This document shows, piece after piece, positions 1 to 6,736 of a stretch of DNA of 12,469 nucleotides (its first letter is position 1; the number at the start of each line of letters is the position of its first letter). The DNA is from JBEKDJ01 sp050014415. Lineage in GTDB: Bacteria > Desulfobacterota > BSN033 > UBA1163. The stretch is from positions 1 through 12,469 of the forward strand of contig JBEKDJ010000127.1 of the NCBI GenBank assembly GCA_050014415.1. The letters are read 5' to 3'. The notes under the pieces were generated by a model. It ran no database searches. It was not told the DNA's origin and saw only the letters and a list, made by a program, of their open reading frames with translations. A program made the position numbers and the translations under genes.

Positions 1-181
1 CGCTCACCACAATGGCTCTTTACCAATGCAGCTTAAGGCGGTTTGAAGCCAGCTCCTGTAAACCGGCTCCGAGGGGCCTATCCCTCATCTTCCATGTACC
101 TTCGTGGCGCACTTACACCTACTTATCTTTGATGTGAGCTAACCTTCAACCTTGATGATTACGGGAAGAAAGAAAGTATAA
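1..181 (-). other. Start of the next integron cassette, with a possible group II intron 5' end
   Basis: On the minus strand this segment follows the attC cut point and would be the beginning of a second cassette. No convincing reading frame is seen. From position 112 downward the minus strand starts GTGCGCC, which fits the GUGYG rule for group II intron 5' ends. It then continues as GC-rich, foldable sequence: GAGGG pairs with CCCTC, and CGGTTT pairs with AAACCG around an inner GAGC/GCTTC stem. This resembles the first domain of a group II intron, but no reverse transcriptase or domain V falls inside the window, so the identification is tentative. It could instead be an unrelated structured RNA or a non-coding cassette. 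Confidence 0.3.
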
Positions 182-293
182 CATAGAGTTGAGTAGCGCC
201 GCCGACCACGGATCTGCGGGCGCGGTTGTAGTTCACTAGAATGCCGCCGTTGTATCCGGCATTCCCGGCGACTGCTCCAACGATTTGTTAGCA
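176..293 (-). repeat. attC recombination site of the cassette
   Basis: Read on the minus strand, the site opens with core TGCTAAC (293-287) and closes with core GTTATAC (182-176), about 118 bp in all. The inner arms resemble the usual attC boxes: AACAAATCGTTGGAGC on one side, and (on the plus strand) AACATAGAGTTGAGTAGCG on the other. The two arms pair imperfectly with unpaired bases, as the folded single-stranded substrate of IntI does. The central part contains a further perfect 8-bp stem, GAATGCCG (239-246) with CGGCATTC (257-264). The closing core deviates at one position from GTTRRRY. The call rests on pattern and on the matching cassette start. Confidence 0.78.
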
Positions 294-319
294 CGCTTAG
301 TATCATAATGATCGCGTTA

Positions 320-1084
320 TTACTTACTAAGTCCAATACCGAGAATAGCCTCTACCTTCGGGATATATTCATTTCGAAATGAGGTAACTTCCATTTTTAA
401 TGACTGCAATTCTTCTGCTATTGGATGATCTCCAAAACTTATTGACCCGCCGCCAGGTGTTTCATCTATTCCCTTTTGCCCTTTTGCACTAAAAAGGCTG
501 CATAATAGGCGGCCCTCTCTTATTGTAAAATTATTGACCTCCCATTCTTGAAATGAGGTATTTATCTTCTTGACTTTGAGCGTAAATATTTTACGTCCAT
601 TATGTAGCAATAGACAATGAATATAGTCGGAAGAATATTCAAATTGTATTTTCGCAACGAATTTAGGAAACCCCATGTTTTCAACACCAGGCCAACGTGC
701 ATCCTCTGTTGTCACTGGCATATGTAAATGCCACAGCCCAAGCAGATTTGGGATTCCTTCTCCAGATTGATAAGAAACTGGAATGGCGATAACAACTTCA
801 TTATATGGATATAGAATATCAATATGACGAAATTCATTTGCGCAAATAGATATTTCCCCTTTACCAATTGAACACTCTACTGGCGAGAGCTTTGAAGAAG
901 GCAAAAGCTGTTGCACTTTATCTACTGGTGCCTGAAAACTCGCACTAAACATTGACCCATCAATGTAATGTGCGGGCATTTGCATTCTAATTCCTGTTAA
1001 TGCATGAACAGTGTACCAAATTGGCTTTTTTAATGGTCTAAATACAGATTCGGTCAAGATTTGATTCAGATTTGGTCTGCCCAT
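320..1084 (-). CDS. Acetoacetate decarboxylase-like protein (cassette gene)
   Basis: The 254-residue protein is of the size and pattern of the acetoacetate decarboxylase family (PF06314), soluble beta-barrel enzymes that in the classical member use a Schiff-base lysine to decarboxylate acetoacetate to acetone. The family segment ENMGFPKF (about residues 135-142) supplies the candidate Schiff-base Lys141. The preceding YPYNE stretch (92-96) matches the usual acidic active-site strand. In classical enzymes a second lysine follows the catalytic one and lowers its pKa; here that position is Phe142, so true acetoacetate decarboxylase activity is doubtful and another keto-acid or a lyase-type reaction is possible. 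The ATG at 1084 is chosen over the one at 1111 because AAGGAGGA (1089-1096) sits five bases before it. The gene is A+T richer in feel than its neighbours and is the only gene of an integron cassette, which indicates horizontal acquisition. Confidence 0.8.
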   Translation of the reverse strand: MGRPNLNQILTESVFRPLKKPIWYTVHALTGIRMQMPAHYIDGSMFSASFQAPVDKVQQLLPSSKLSPVECSIGKGEISICANEFRHIDILYPYNEVVIAIPVSYQSGEGIPNLLGLWHLHMPVTTEDARWPGVENMGFPKFVAKIQFEYSSDYIHCLLLHNGRKIFTLKVKKINTSFQEWEVNNFTIREGRLLCSLFSAKGQKGIDETPGGGSISFGDHPIAEELQSLKMEVTSFRNEYIPKVEAILGIGLSK

Positions 1085-1088
1085 AATG

Positions 1089-1096
1089 TCCTCCTT
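1089..1096 (-). promoter_or_regulatory. Ribosome binding site deciding the decarboxylase-like start
   Basis: AAGGAGGA lies five bases before the ATG at 1084. The upstream ATG at 1111 has no such sequence and lies outside the cassette start at 1108, so it cannot be the native start. Confidence 0.8.
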
Positions 1097-1152
1097 AAAG
1101 CGTGCTAACAATTAATATACGAAATACTTATTTGTCCCGAATTTCGACCTCT

Positions 1153-1181
1153 ACCATATCACAACCGATAGAGAGTTTCAA
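1153..1181 (-). promoter_or_regulatory. Sigma-70-type promoter reading into the cassette
   Basis: On the minus strand TTGAAA (1181-1176) is followed by a 17-base spacer and TATGGT (1158-1153), with TG one base before it as in an extended -10. Transcription would begin near 1146 and enter the cassette about 38 bases later. Its position resembles that of the common promoter Pc just outside an integron attI site. This is motif evidence only. Confidence 0.5.
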
Positions 1182-1243
1182 GCGTAAGTAGTTGTGAACA
1201 TAAGAGATTTATTTTTACACTTTTCGTATTTGCTACGTAATAT

Positions 1244-1270
1244 CATATTATACGAAATCCGTATAATATG
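1244..1270. repeat. Perfect 11-bp inverted repeat
   Basis: CATATTATACG (1244-1254) and CGTATAATATG (1260-1270) are exact reverse complements separated by five bases. The symmetry and A+T-rich arms suggest a protein-binding operator; there is no T-run to make it a terminator. A 14-codon frame begins at the ATG closing the right arm. Related half-site-like sequences ATACGAAAT and TTCGTATTT occur at about 1118 and 1222. Confidence 0.5.
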
Positions 1271-1405
1271 GAATTTGATATCAGCCTGTATTCTCTAATG
1301 ATTTCGGATTGAAATCTGCACTATTCAGATTAACCGGTTAGATAACGAGTACAGGAAGAAGTCAATGAGGCAACCGTCCAATATGTTGGAGGTGGTATTG
1401 GACCC

Positions 1406-1606
1406 CCTAAAACCGAGGATATCTTGCCAAATGTAATTCACTAAAAAGAAAAAGGAAATGTTTCTATTTGATCTTCAAACCGTAACTTTTCCGGTCTTGA
1501 AAAACACAACGTCCATAGCAGATATTGAAACTTCTTCGGTATTGTAATTCAAAATCTACGGAGACGATTCTGCCTCGCTCCCCTTCGGTTATCACTTACA
1601 CTAATA
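1406..1606 (+). repeat. Dispersed repeat, copy A
   Basis: This segment aligns in the same orientation with about 11887-12075. The best block includes GGATATCTTGCCAAA and AAGGAAATGTTTCTATTTGA, both identical between the copies. Over the ungapped 90 bases starting at ATG 1458 and ATG 11940, 62 positions agree by hand count. The final part (CTCGGTTATC in copy B, TTCGGTTATC here) also aligns. The nature of the element is unknown: the end of a decayed mobile element or a genomic interspersed repeat are both possible. Confidence 0.65.
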
Positions 1607-1775
1607 GTCTTCCCTCTAAGATAGCGCTGGAAAGTAAAAATTACTGGAAAAAATATGTATAATTAAAAAGGCGAGATATTTTAGTCCACCCTTCATTAAA
1701 TTCTTTTTTGGGGAAAATGTCCTGTCCTGCCATCCATTATCCTCTCGGTAATAAAATTAATAGAAAAACTAATAG

Positions 1776-2486
1776 TCATATTCCCAAGTAACTCCCCAAC
1801 TTTTCTCTGTTTTTTCTAAAAAGGTCACCGGGGGCTTCGTATGCGATACGCCCGTTGTAAAAGATATACGCCCGATCGGCCAATGCTTGTGCCATTTCCA
1901 AATTTTGTTCGACCAGCACGATGGCCATTCCCCGCGAAATCAAATGACGACACGCCTGTTCAACCCTCTGGATGACAATTCCCGCTAATCCTTCAGAAGG
2001 TTCATCCATCATTAAAAGAGTGGGATTAGTGACCAAGGCACGCCCAATGGCCAACATTTGTTGCTCACCCCCACTGAGTCGTGCTCCTCCCACACCAGCC
2101 CGATTTTTCAGTTCCGGAAAAAGTTCGTACACGGCATCTAAAGTCCATTGGGATTCTTTCTTTTTTCGGAAAGCAAATTGTAGATGTTCATCCACCGTCA
2201 GCGAGGGGAACAGGAGCCTTCCCTGAGGAACGTAACCGATTCCCATGGCAGCGATTTCATGCGTCGGTTTTTTCACTGTTTCCCGACCATCAAAGACGAT
2301 GTTTCCCATTCTCCTTACTGGCTGCAATCCCAAAACCGCTCGCATTAACGTGGTTTTTCCCATACCATTACGCCCTATGACCACCACCAGTTCGCCGGAA
2401 TTCACTCGCAGGTCAATCCCCTGCAATACATGGCTCTTTCCGTAATAGGCATTAAGGTTGGATATCTCCAAGAGCGATTCAGCCAT
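1776..2486 (-). CDS. livF: Branched-chain amino acid-type ABC transporter ATPase, LivF family
   Basis: This is one of two cytoplasmic ATPases that power a Liv-type importer. The 236 residues are full length for LivF. Walker A GRNGMGKT is at residues 38-45, the Q-loop glutamine near 88 (YVPQGR), the ABC signature LSGGEQQ at 137-143, Walker B LLMMDEP at 157-163 with catalytic Glu162, and the switch position is VEQN (192-195). Glutamine instead of histidine at the switch is usual in LivF proteins. The start codon lies inside the end of livG (ATGGCTGA, an 8-base overlap), indicating translational coupling. It is the last gene of the seven-gene operon. The substrate of such importers is often not an amino acid, so the symbol refers to family only. 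Confidence 0.93.
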   Translation of the reverse strand: MAESLLEISNLNAYYGKSHVLQGIDLRVNSGELVVVIGRNGMGKTTLMRAVLGLQPVRRMGNIVFDGRETVKKPTHEIAAMGIGYVPQGRLLFPSLTVDEHLQFAFRKKKESQWTLDAVYELFPELKNRAGVGGARLSGGEQQMLAIGRALVTNPTLLMMDEPSEGLAGIVIQRVEQACRHLISRGMAIVLVEQNLEMAQALADRAYIFYNGRIAYEAPGDLFRKNREKLGSYLGI

Positions 2487-3288
2487 ACCGATGACCGTTT
2501 GAATTTCGACTCAAGGTGTAAATTTCCTGTACCAGAGGATTCGCACGTATCTGTTCAGGAGAACCTTCTGCAACGATCGAGCCTTGGTGCAGTACCGACA
2601 CCTGATCAGCAATACTAAATGCGACATCGATATCGTGCTCTATGATCACAATCGTAATTTTCGACTTAAGCCCTATGATCTGCTGGGTCATGAAAGACCG
2701 CTCCGTTGCAGACAGGCCAGCCATGGGTTCGTCCAGCAAAAGAATTTTGGGATCGTGGGCAAGGGTGATACCCAGCTCTAACTGCCTATGTTCTCCGTGC
2801 GACAACTCGTTGACAGGCACATTCAATTTTTCTTCCAAACCTATCTGATGGGCTATTTTCATGACACGGTCACATTGGTCGTTGAACTTCCTCCAGGACC
2901 GAAACAAGATGGCCGTTACCGATGCGGAGACTTCCTTCTGCCTCCAAGCAGCCAGGAAGAGATTCTCCTGGACCGTGAGTTCTTGAAAAAGATTTGACAT
3001 CTGGTAGGTTCGTCCCATCCCCAACTGGATGCGCTTTCTGATTGGTTCATAGGTTAGGTTTATATTAAACAGAAAAACCTCGCCTCTGTCTAAACGAATT
3101 TCACCAGTGATGAGATTATACAGAGTGGTCTTTCCCGCACCATTGGGTCCAATCAATGCCCGGCTCTCACCCGCATAAATCACAAGATCAACATCCTTGA
3201 CCGCATCGATCCCCCCAAATGATTTGGAGACATTCTTAAGGATGAGTGCACGCGTATGATCGGACCCAGTGGATGCCAATTCAGTCAT
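2479..3288 (-). CDS. livG: Branched-chain amino acid-type ABC transporter ATPase, LivG family
   Basis: This is the partner ATPase of LivF. In its 269 residues Walker A GPNGAGKTT spans 47-55, the Q-loop glutamine is about 96 (GRTYQMSN), Walker B ILLLDEP 182-188 and the switch histidine is His218 (IIEHD). The signature motif is LSHGEHRQLE (162-171), with histidine in place of the second glycine of the canonical LSGGQ; this variant is common in LivG. The loop after the Q-loop is long (about 110-140), also a LivG trait. The gene starts 10 bases after the binding-protein stop and overlaps livF by 8 bases, so all three belong to one transcript. A leader of about 12 polar residues precedes the first ATPase strand. 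Confidence 0.93.
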   Translation of the reverse strand: MTELASTGSDHTRALILKNVSKSFGGIDAVKDVDLVIYAGESRALIGPNGAGKTTLYNLITGEIRLDRGEVFLFNINLTYEPIRKRIQLGMGRTYQMSNLFQELTVQENLFLAAWRQKEVSASVTAILFRSWRKFNDQCDRVMKIAHQIGLEEKLNVPVNELSHGEHRQLELGITLAHDPKILLLDEPMAGLSATERSFMTQQIIGLKSKITIVIIEHDIDVAFSIADQVSVLHQGSIVAEGSPEQIRANPLVQEIYTLSRNSNGHRYG

Positions 3289-3298
3289 TTTCTTCCAA

Positions 3299-4642
3299 TC
3301 AATCTTTCCAGCCCTTATTCTTGTTCAGGGTTTCAACATAGTCCTTACCAAAATACTTTTCAATTTCCTTGAAGTAGGCTTCTTTGTCACCCGGGGGATA
3401 GTCGCGAGCATTGGCTGGACCAGCCATGTATTTTTCGGGTATATTGGCGTATGGTCCAAACTGCGAGACATTGGTATAGGTCTTTACGGCGATGTTCATG
3501 AGCCGCCCATCCTTTTTTATGACTTTCTTGATGTAAACGTTTTGCACAGGATTACCATACTTATCGAAATAGAAAGGACCTCGGGGCGATTCATCCGCGC
3601 TCATTTTTACCTTCCGGATTGCCGTAATGAAGGCCTTAGGGTCATCCACCTTACCGCCAATAGCCTCCATTGCCTTGAAGGCCACGTTCACAGCATCGTA
3701 TCCCTGAACCGACATGACGCTAGGGTAATATCCGTAAGCCTTGTTATAGCTTTCTCTGAATCTTGCGTTGGCCTGTGACGGGTTACCATCGTAGTAGTGG
3801 AGTGAAGAATATACGCCCAGAGCCATATCCCCAAGTTCAACCAACATGGGAACTATGGGAACATTGGCCTGACCCAGAATCTGAGGATATATCTTGTCCA
3901 GACCGAACTGATACCATTGTTTAAAGAAAGCCACTACCTGAGCCCCGCCAGAATTATTCAGCACGGCGTCGTATTCCTTTTTCATACCTGTCAACTGGGC
4001 CATGGTGGAACTGAAATCCACCGCTTCCACAGGATGCCATATCCTTTCCACTTTTTCTCCGCCATTCTCCAGAAATCCTCTGATGAATCCAGCCGCCTGG
4101 TCCCAGGGATAGGAATAGTCCTGACCCACCATAATTATTTTCTTGTACCCCAAATCTTTGGCACAAAACTTTCCAAAGTGAAAAATCACCTGTGGCCCTG
4201 TCCAACCAGGCCGGACCAGGCTAAAGGTTGCATGCCGCATCGTCATGTCTTCAGGGGCCGAATAACCGACCAGGATGGGAATGTCCGGGTTGCGGGCTGC
4301 CCAGTCCACGGCAGCATCGCCTTCAAAGCCGAGGGATGGACCAATGATCAGATGAACTTTATCCCGGTTCTTCAAGGAGTCAATCTTTGTCCTCATCACC
4401 TCAACATCTGCCTTGGTGTCTTCGATGAAAAGCTTGATAGGTATCCCCTTGAATTTATAATCTTTTTGAGCAAGGGCGAGTTTAACCCCATCAAGAACAT
4501 TTTGGCCAAATATTGTGGCCCAGCCGGTGTAAGGTCCAATGGCACCGATACGGATTTCGCTGACGGCATAAGCTGTATGGAACGCCCATAAAGTGAAGAA
4601 AAAAACCGCCATGACAATAAGAAAAGCCTTTTTCCTAACCAT
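3299..4642 (-). CDS. Periplasmic substrate-binding protein of a Liv-type ABC importer
   Basis: The 447-residue precursor belongs to the type 1 periplasmic binding proteins (Peripla_BP_6, LivJ-like). Residues 1-26 form a signal peptide: MVRKK, a hydrophobic core, and cleavage after AYA. The mature protein opens with the family pattern EIRIGAIGPYTG and continues with a two-lobed fold (VHLIIGPSLGFEGDAA near the first-lobe ligand strand, QGYDAVNVAFKAMEA late in the chain). It should deliver substrate to LivH/LivM. The substrate cannot be read from the sequence. A longer frame begins at 4717, but ATG 4642 is chosen because GGAGGAGGAG stands just before it and the signal peptide begins there; the extra 25 codons come from a duplicated piece of livM. 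It lies between livM and livG in the operon. Confidence 0.92.
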   Translation of the reverse strand: MVRKKAFLIVMAVFFFTLWAFHTAYAVSEIRIGAIGPYTGWATIFGQNVLDGVKLALAQKDYKFKGIPIKLFIEDTKADVEVMRTKIDSLKNRDKVHLIIGPSLGFEGDAAVDWAARNPDIPILVGYSAPEDMTMRHATFSLVRPGWTGPQVIFHFGKFCAKDLGYKKIIMVGQDYSYPWDQAAGFIRGFLENGGEKVERIWHPVEAVDFSSTMAQLTGMKKEYDAVLNNSGGAQVVAFFKQWYQFGLDKIYPQILGQANVPIVPMLVELGDMALGVYSSLHYYDGNPSQANARFRESYNKAYGYYPSVMSVQGYDAVNVAFKAMEAIGGKVDDPKAFITAIRKVKMSADESPRGPFYFDKYGNPVQNVYIKKVIKKDGRLMNIAVKTYTNVSQFGPYANIPEKYMAGPANARDYPPGDKEAYFKEIEKYFGKDYVETLNKNKGWKD

Positions 4643-4646
4643 CTTT

Positions 4647-4656
4647 CTCCTCCTCC
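4647..4656 (-). promoter_or_regulatory. Strong ribosome binding site of the binding-protein gene
   Basis: GGAGGAGGAG precedes the ATG at 4642 by about four bases. It sits in the duplicated segment and corresponds to GGAGGAAAAG within the last codons of livM, so this translation signal appears to have been made from coding sequence. A strong site fits the need for more binding protein than permease. Confidence 0.75.
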
Positions 4657-4735
4657 TTTCATGATTTAGAAGTGTTATGTTAAGTTTCCCCATTTTGGGA
4701 TACCGCCGGTAAGGCATCCTCCTAAAGCCGAACCC
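4651..4735. repeat. Tandem duplication, copy on the binding-protein side
   Basis: This segment matches 4763-4847 at a constant offset of 112 bases without gaps. Over 4651-4720 against 4763-4832, 57 of 70 positions agree by hand count; similarity falls off beyond. The shared core TGATTTAGAAGTGTT is exact. The copy fills most of the 107-bp gap between livM and the binding-protein gene. Confidence 0.8.
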
Positions 4736-4749
4736 GCTATAACCTCTTT

Positions 4750-5814
4750 CTAACTTTCCTTTTCCTCCTTTCCTGATTTAGAAGTGTTCAATAAAGTTTC
4801 CTCGCTTTGGGATGCCGCCGGCCAGGTATCCCGGCTAAAACCAAACCAGGCAGCAACGGGGTAAATAAGTGAACCCCAATACTTCCCGATGGTTCCCACA
4901 ATTCCTTGCCGCGCAAACATAATAACAATCAAAAACATAATTCCCATGAAAAGCAAGTATCGTTTGGTAATTCCGCTAAGGACCACATCCAAGATCTTCA
5001 AAATTCCTGTCCCTACAATTGCACCCGCCAAACTGTTTATCCCCCCCAGAATGGCCGCCAACAAAGTCTCTACGTTGGTCGTCAGAGAAACCGAATGGGG
5101 ATTGATCAACCCCGTAAAATAAGTGAAAAAGATACCTCCCAGCGCGGCTACAAAGGCTGCAAAAACAAAAGCTGCGTAACGCAATAGAGCTACCCGGTAT
5201 CCTAAAATGGCCATTCTGGTCTCGCTGTCTCGGATTCCCCGCAGCATTAAACCAAAGGGCGATCTCTTGAGAGCCATGAGAAAACAGGCCGCGCCGATAA
5301 AGAAGATCAGCTGGAAGAAATAGAAAGCCTTCTTCGATTTCTCCATAGAAATTCCAAAGATCACCGGCGCGTAGACATTCATAAGGCCTGTGTCTCCCTT
5401 TGTTACGGCGGACCATTGGCTGGCCAGCGCCCAGACAAGCTGCCCCAGCACCAGCGTAAGCATCAAGAAGTAAATCCCGCGGACTCGTATGATCAGCAAT
5501 CCAAACAGACCTGCCCCAAGAATGGCCATCACAATACCTACCAACGGGGGAATGGGGAAAGGGAGCCCATACCGAGTTTGCATAAGGGCTACAAAATAAC
5601 CGGAGATCCCAAAAAAGGCGGCCTGCATCAAAGAAACCATACCGAGTTCACCAGCCAGCAAGCTCAAGCTCATGGTCAACATCCCGAAATACATAATCCT
5701 GATGACCATCATGACAAAGAAATCCGATGTTACCCAGGGGATCAAGATGAGCAACCCGGTTACCACCGCCGCTAAAAGGATCTTCCGAAATCGAAATGTG
5801 TTCTTATCTGTCAT
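4750..5814 (-). CDS. livM: ABC transporter permease, LivM family
   Basis: The 354-residue protein is a polytopic inner-membrane permease of the LivM (BPD_transp_2) family. It has many hydrophobic segments from about residue 12 onward. Late in the chain lies the family loop TTNVETLLAAILGG followed by INSLAGAIVGT (about 248-270), the region that contacts the ATPases. LivM pairs with LivH to form the channel. The last 25 or so residues are a polar, Ser/Glu/Lys-rich tail that is longer than needed and overlaps the tandem duplication. The start ATG overlaps the livH stop as ATGA, so translation is coupled. A possible weak signal GGGGC stands before the ATG. Confidence 0.92.
   Translation of the reverse strand: MTDKNTFRFRKILLAAVVTGLLILIPWVTSDFFVMMVIRIMYFGMLTMSLSLLAGELGMVSLMQAAFFGISGYFVALMQTRYGLPFPIPPLVGIVMAILGAGLFGLLIIRVRGIYFLMLTLVLGQLVWALASQWSAVTKGDTGLMNVYAPVIFGISMEKSKKAFYFFQLIFFIGAACFLMALKRSPFGLMLRGIRDSETRMAILGYRVALLRYAAFVFAAFVAALGGIFFTYFTGLINPHSVSLTTNVETLLAAILGGINSLAGAIVGTGILKILDVVLSGITKRYLLFMGIMFLIVIMFARQGIVGTIGKYWGSLIYPVAAWFGFSRDTWPAASQSEETLLNTSKSGKEEKES
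4763..4847. repeat. Tandem duplication, copy within the livM 3' end
   Basis: This is the probable parent copy. It encodes the hydrophilic C-terminal tail of LivM (about residues 322-350), while the other copy is non-coding. Confidence 0.8.
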
Positions 5815-6677
5815 GCCCCTTTTCCGAACAAGCCCTGAGGCCGGATCGATAAAATGATGGCCACAGGGAGGAACAAGACAAACAGAGAAAATTCGGGGAT
5901 AAAGGCCATAGAAAAGCTATAGATCAAACCTGTGATCAAAGCACCGATGATGGTCCCACCCAGGCTGCCCATACCCCCAATAATGATAACAATCAGGGTT
6001 AAGGTGAGAATTCTCCAGTCTTCTCCAAGGGCTAACATCATGAAGGTGCCGCCGACCACTCCAGCCACCCCGGCCAAAAACCCGGACAAACAAAAAACAA
6101 AGGTGAAGAGTTGCCGCACATTTATCCCCAGGGCAGAGACCATTTCAAATCGGTCAACTCCCGCCCGAATGGTTATTCCGAGGTTTGTTTTCTTCAAGAA
6201 TAACCATAGACTGCATACGATAAGAAGTGCCAAACCAAACATAAAGATCCTGAAGAGGGGGTAGTTCAGATCGATAAGGGGGATCCGCAGAGCGCCATCT
6301 AAAGCTTTGGGAATCTTAATGGTCCTTGGATTCCCACCCCAGATTACCAGGATCAAGTCGGCAATGATGATGGCTACGGATAAAGAGATCAAGGTCTCAA
6401 TCAGATCATAGCCACGAGCTTGCCTCAACAGAAAACGCTCCTCGAAAAACGCTAATGCCGCCATACATAAACCACCGACCATGACCCCCAACACCCAGTT
6501 CTCACTAAACTTCAACACGGACAGGCCAACAAACCCCCCGGCCAGATAAAATGCCCCGTGGGTGAGGTTAACGACCCGCATCAAACTAAATGAGAGGGTC
6601 AGACCGCTGGCTGTGACGAATAAGAGGGCCGCCAGAGTCAATCCATTGAGGATCGACATGAGCAAGAGCAGGGACAC
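5811..6677 (-). CDS. livH: ABC transporter permease, LivH family
   Basis: The 288-residue polytopic inner-membrane permease matches LivH in length and pattern. Its early segment LMRVVNLTHGAFYLAGGFVG (about 33-52) is the usual LivH N-terminal signature, and GGMGSLGGTIIGALITGL (about 233-250) is the conserved ATPase-coupling region. The chosen start is GTG at 6677 with GGGAG several bases upstream; an ATG six codons in (6659) is an alternative that would shorten the protein only slightly. It follows the TIM-barrel gene after a 59-bp gap and overlaps livM by four bases. This is the first transporter gene of the operon. Confidence 0.92.
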   Translation of the reverse strand: MSLLLLMSILNGLTLAALLFVTASGLTLSFSLMRVVNLTHGAFYLAGGFVGLSVLKFSENWVLGVMVGGLCMAALAFFEERFLLRQARGYDLIETLISLSVAIIIADLILVIWGGNPRTIKIPKALDGALRIPLIDLNYPLFRIFMFGLALLIVCSLWLFLKKTNLGITIRAGVDRFEMVSALGINVRQLFTFVFCLSGFLAGVAGVVGGTFMMLALGEDWRILTLTLIVIIIGGMGSLGGTIIGALITGLIYSFSMAFIPEFSLFVLFLPVAIILSIRPQGLFGKGA

Positions 6678-6736
6678 TACGTTCTACTCCCTTTTCAATT
6701 GACCACTAGATATCCTGCTTCCTCCAAAATGCCTCA

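Larger units (their letters stand above)
182..1108 (-). mobile_element. Integron gene cassette carrying an acetoacetate-decarboxylase-like gene
   Basis: On the minus strand the cassette starts after the G of GTTAGCAC (G at 1109, first cassette base 1108). It holds one reading frame with its own ribosome binding site and ends in an attC whose cut point is the G at 182. Cassettes excise as circles, so the first bases of a cassette should be complementary to the first core of its own attC. Here AAGCGTGCTAACAA at 1098-1111 and TTGTTAGCACGCTT at 285-298 are perfect reverse complements over 14 bases. The single gene, the short non-coding margins and the 927-bp size are all typical of cassettes. No integrase gene is visible, so this may be an orphan array or the edge of a larger integron. 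Confidence 0.78.
1112..1775. other. Gene-poor stretch between the operon end and the cassette
   Basis: No frame here has convincing coding character. It contains the cassette promoter, an 11-bp dyad (1244-1270), a short ATG frame of 14 codons at 1268, an open frame ending at 1444 whose last residues read DILPNVIH, and repeat copy A. No integron integrase is present, although this is where one would be expected in the divergent orientation. No strong hairpin with a T-run follows the livF stop at 1776, so the operon terminator is not identified. Confidence 0.6.

Noticed and set aside
139..336. 65-codon minus-strand frame over the attC
   Set aside because: It runs through the attC palindrome and the end of the decarboxylase-like gene; its reading is explained by the recombination site.
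1118..1260. Regularly spaced ATACGAAAT-like words as a possible repeat array
   Set aside because: Only a few imperfect occurrences in mixed orientation with irregular spacing; no CRISPR or iteron array is supported.
3269..3778. 169-codon plus-strand open frame
   Set aside because: It lies opposite the binding-protein C-terminus, which has clear family features; no recognisable protein pattern.
3917..4591. 224-codon plus-strand open frame
   Set aside because: It is antisense to the binding-protein gene, has no ribosome binding site or family pattern, and is rich in the residues expected from a mirrored coding region.
4643..4717. Longer start for the binding protein
   Set aside because: The extension is translated duplicated sequence, would bury the signal peptide, and has no better ribosome binding site than ATG 4642.
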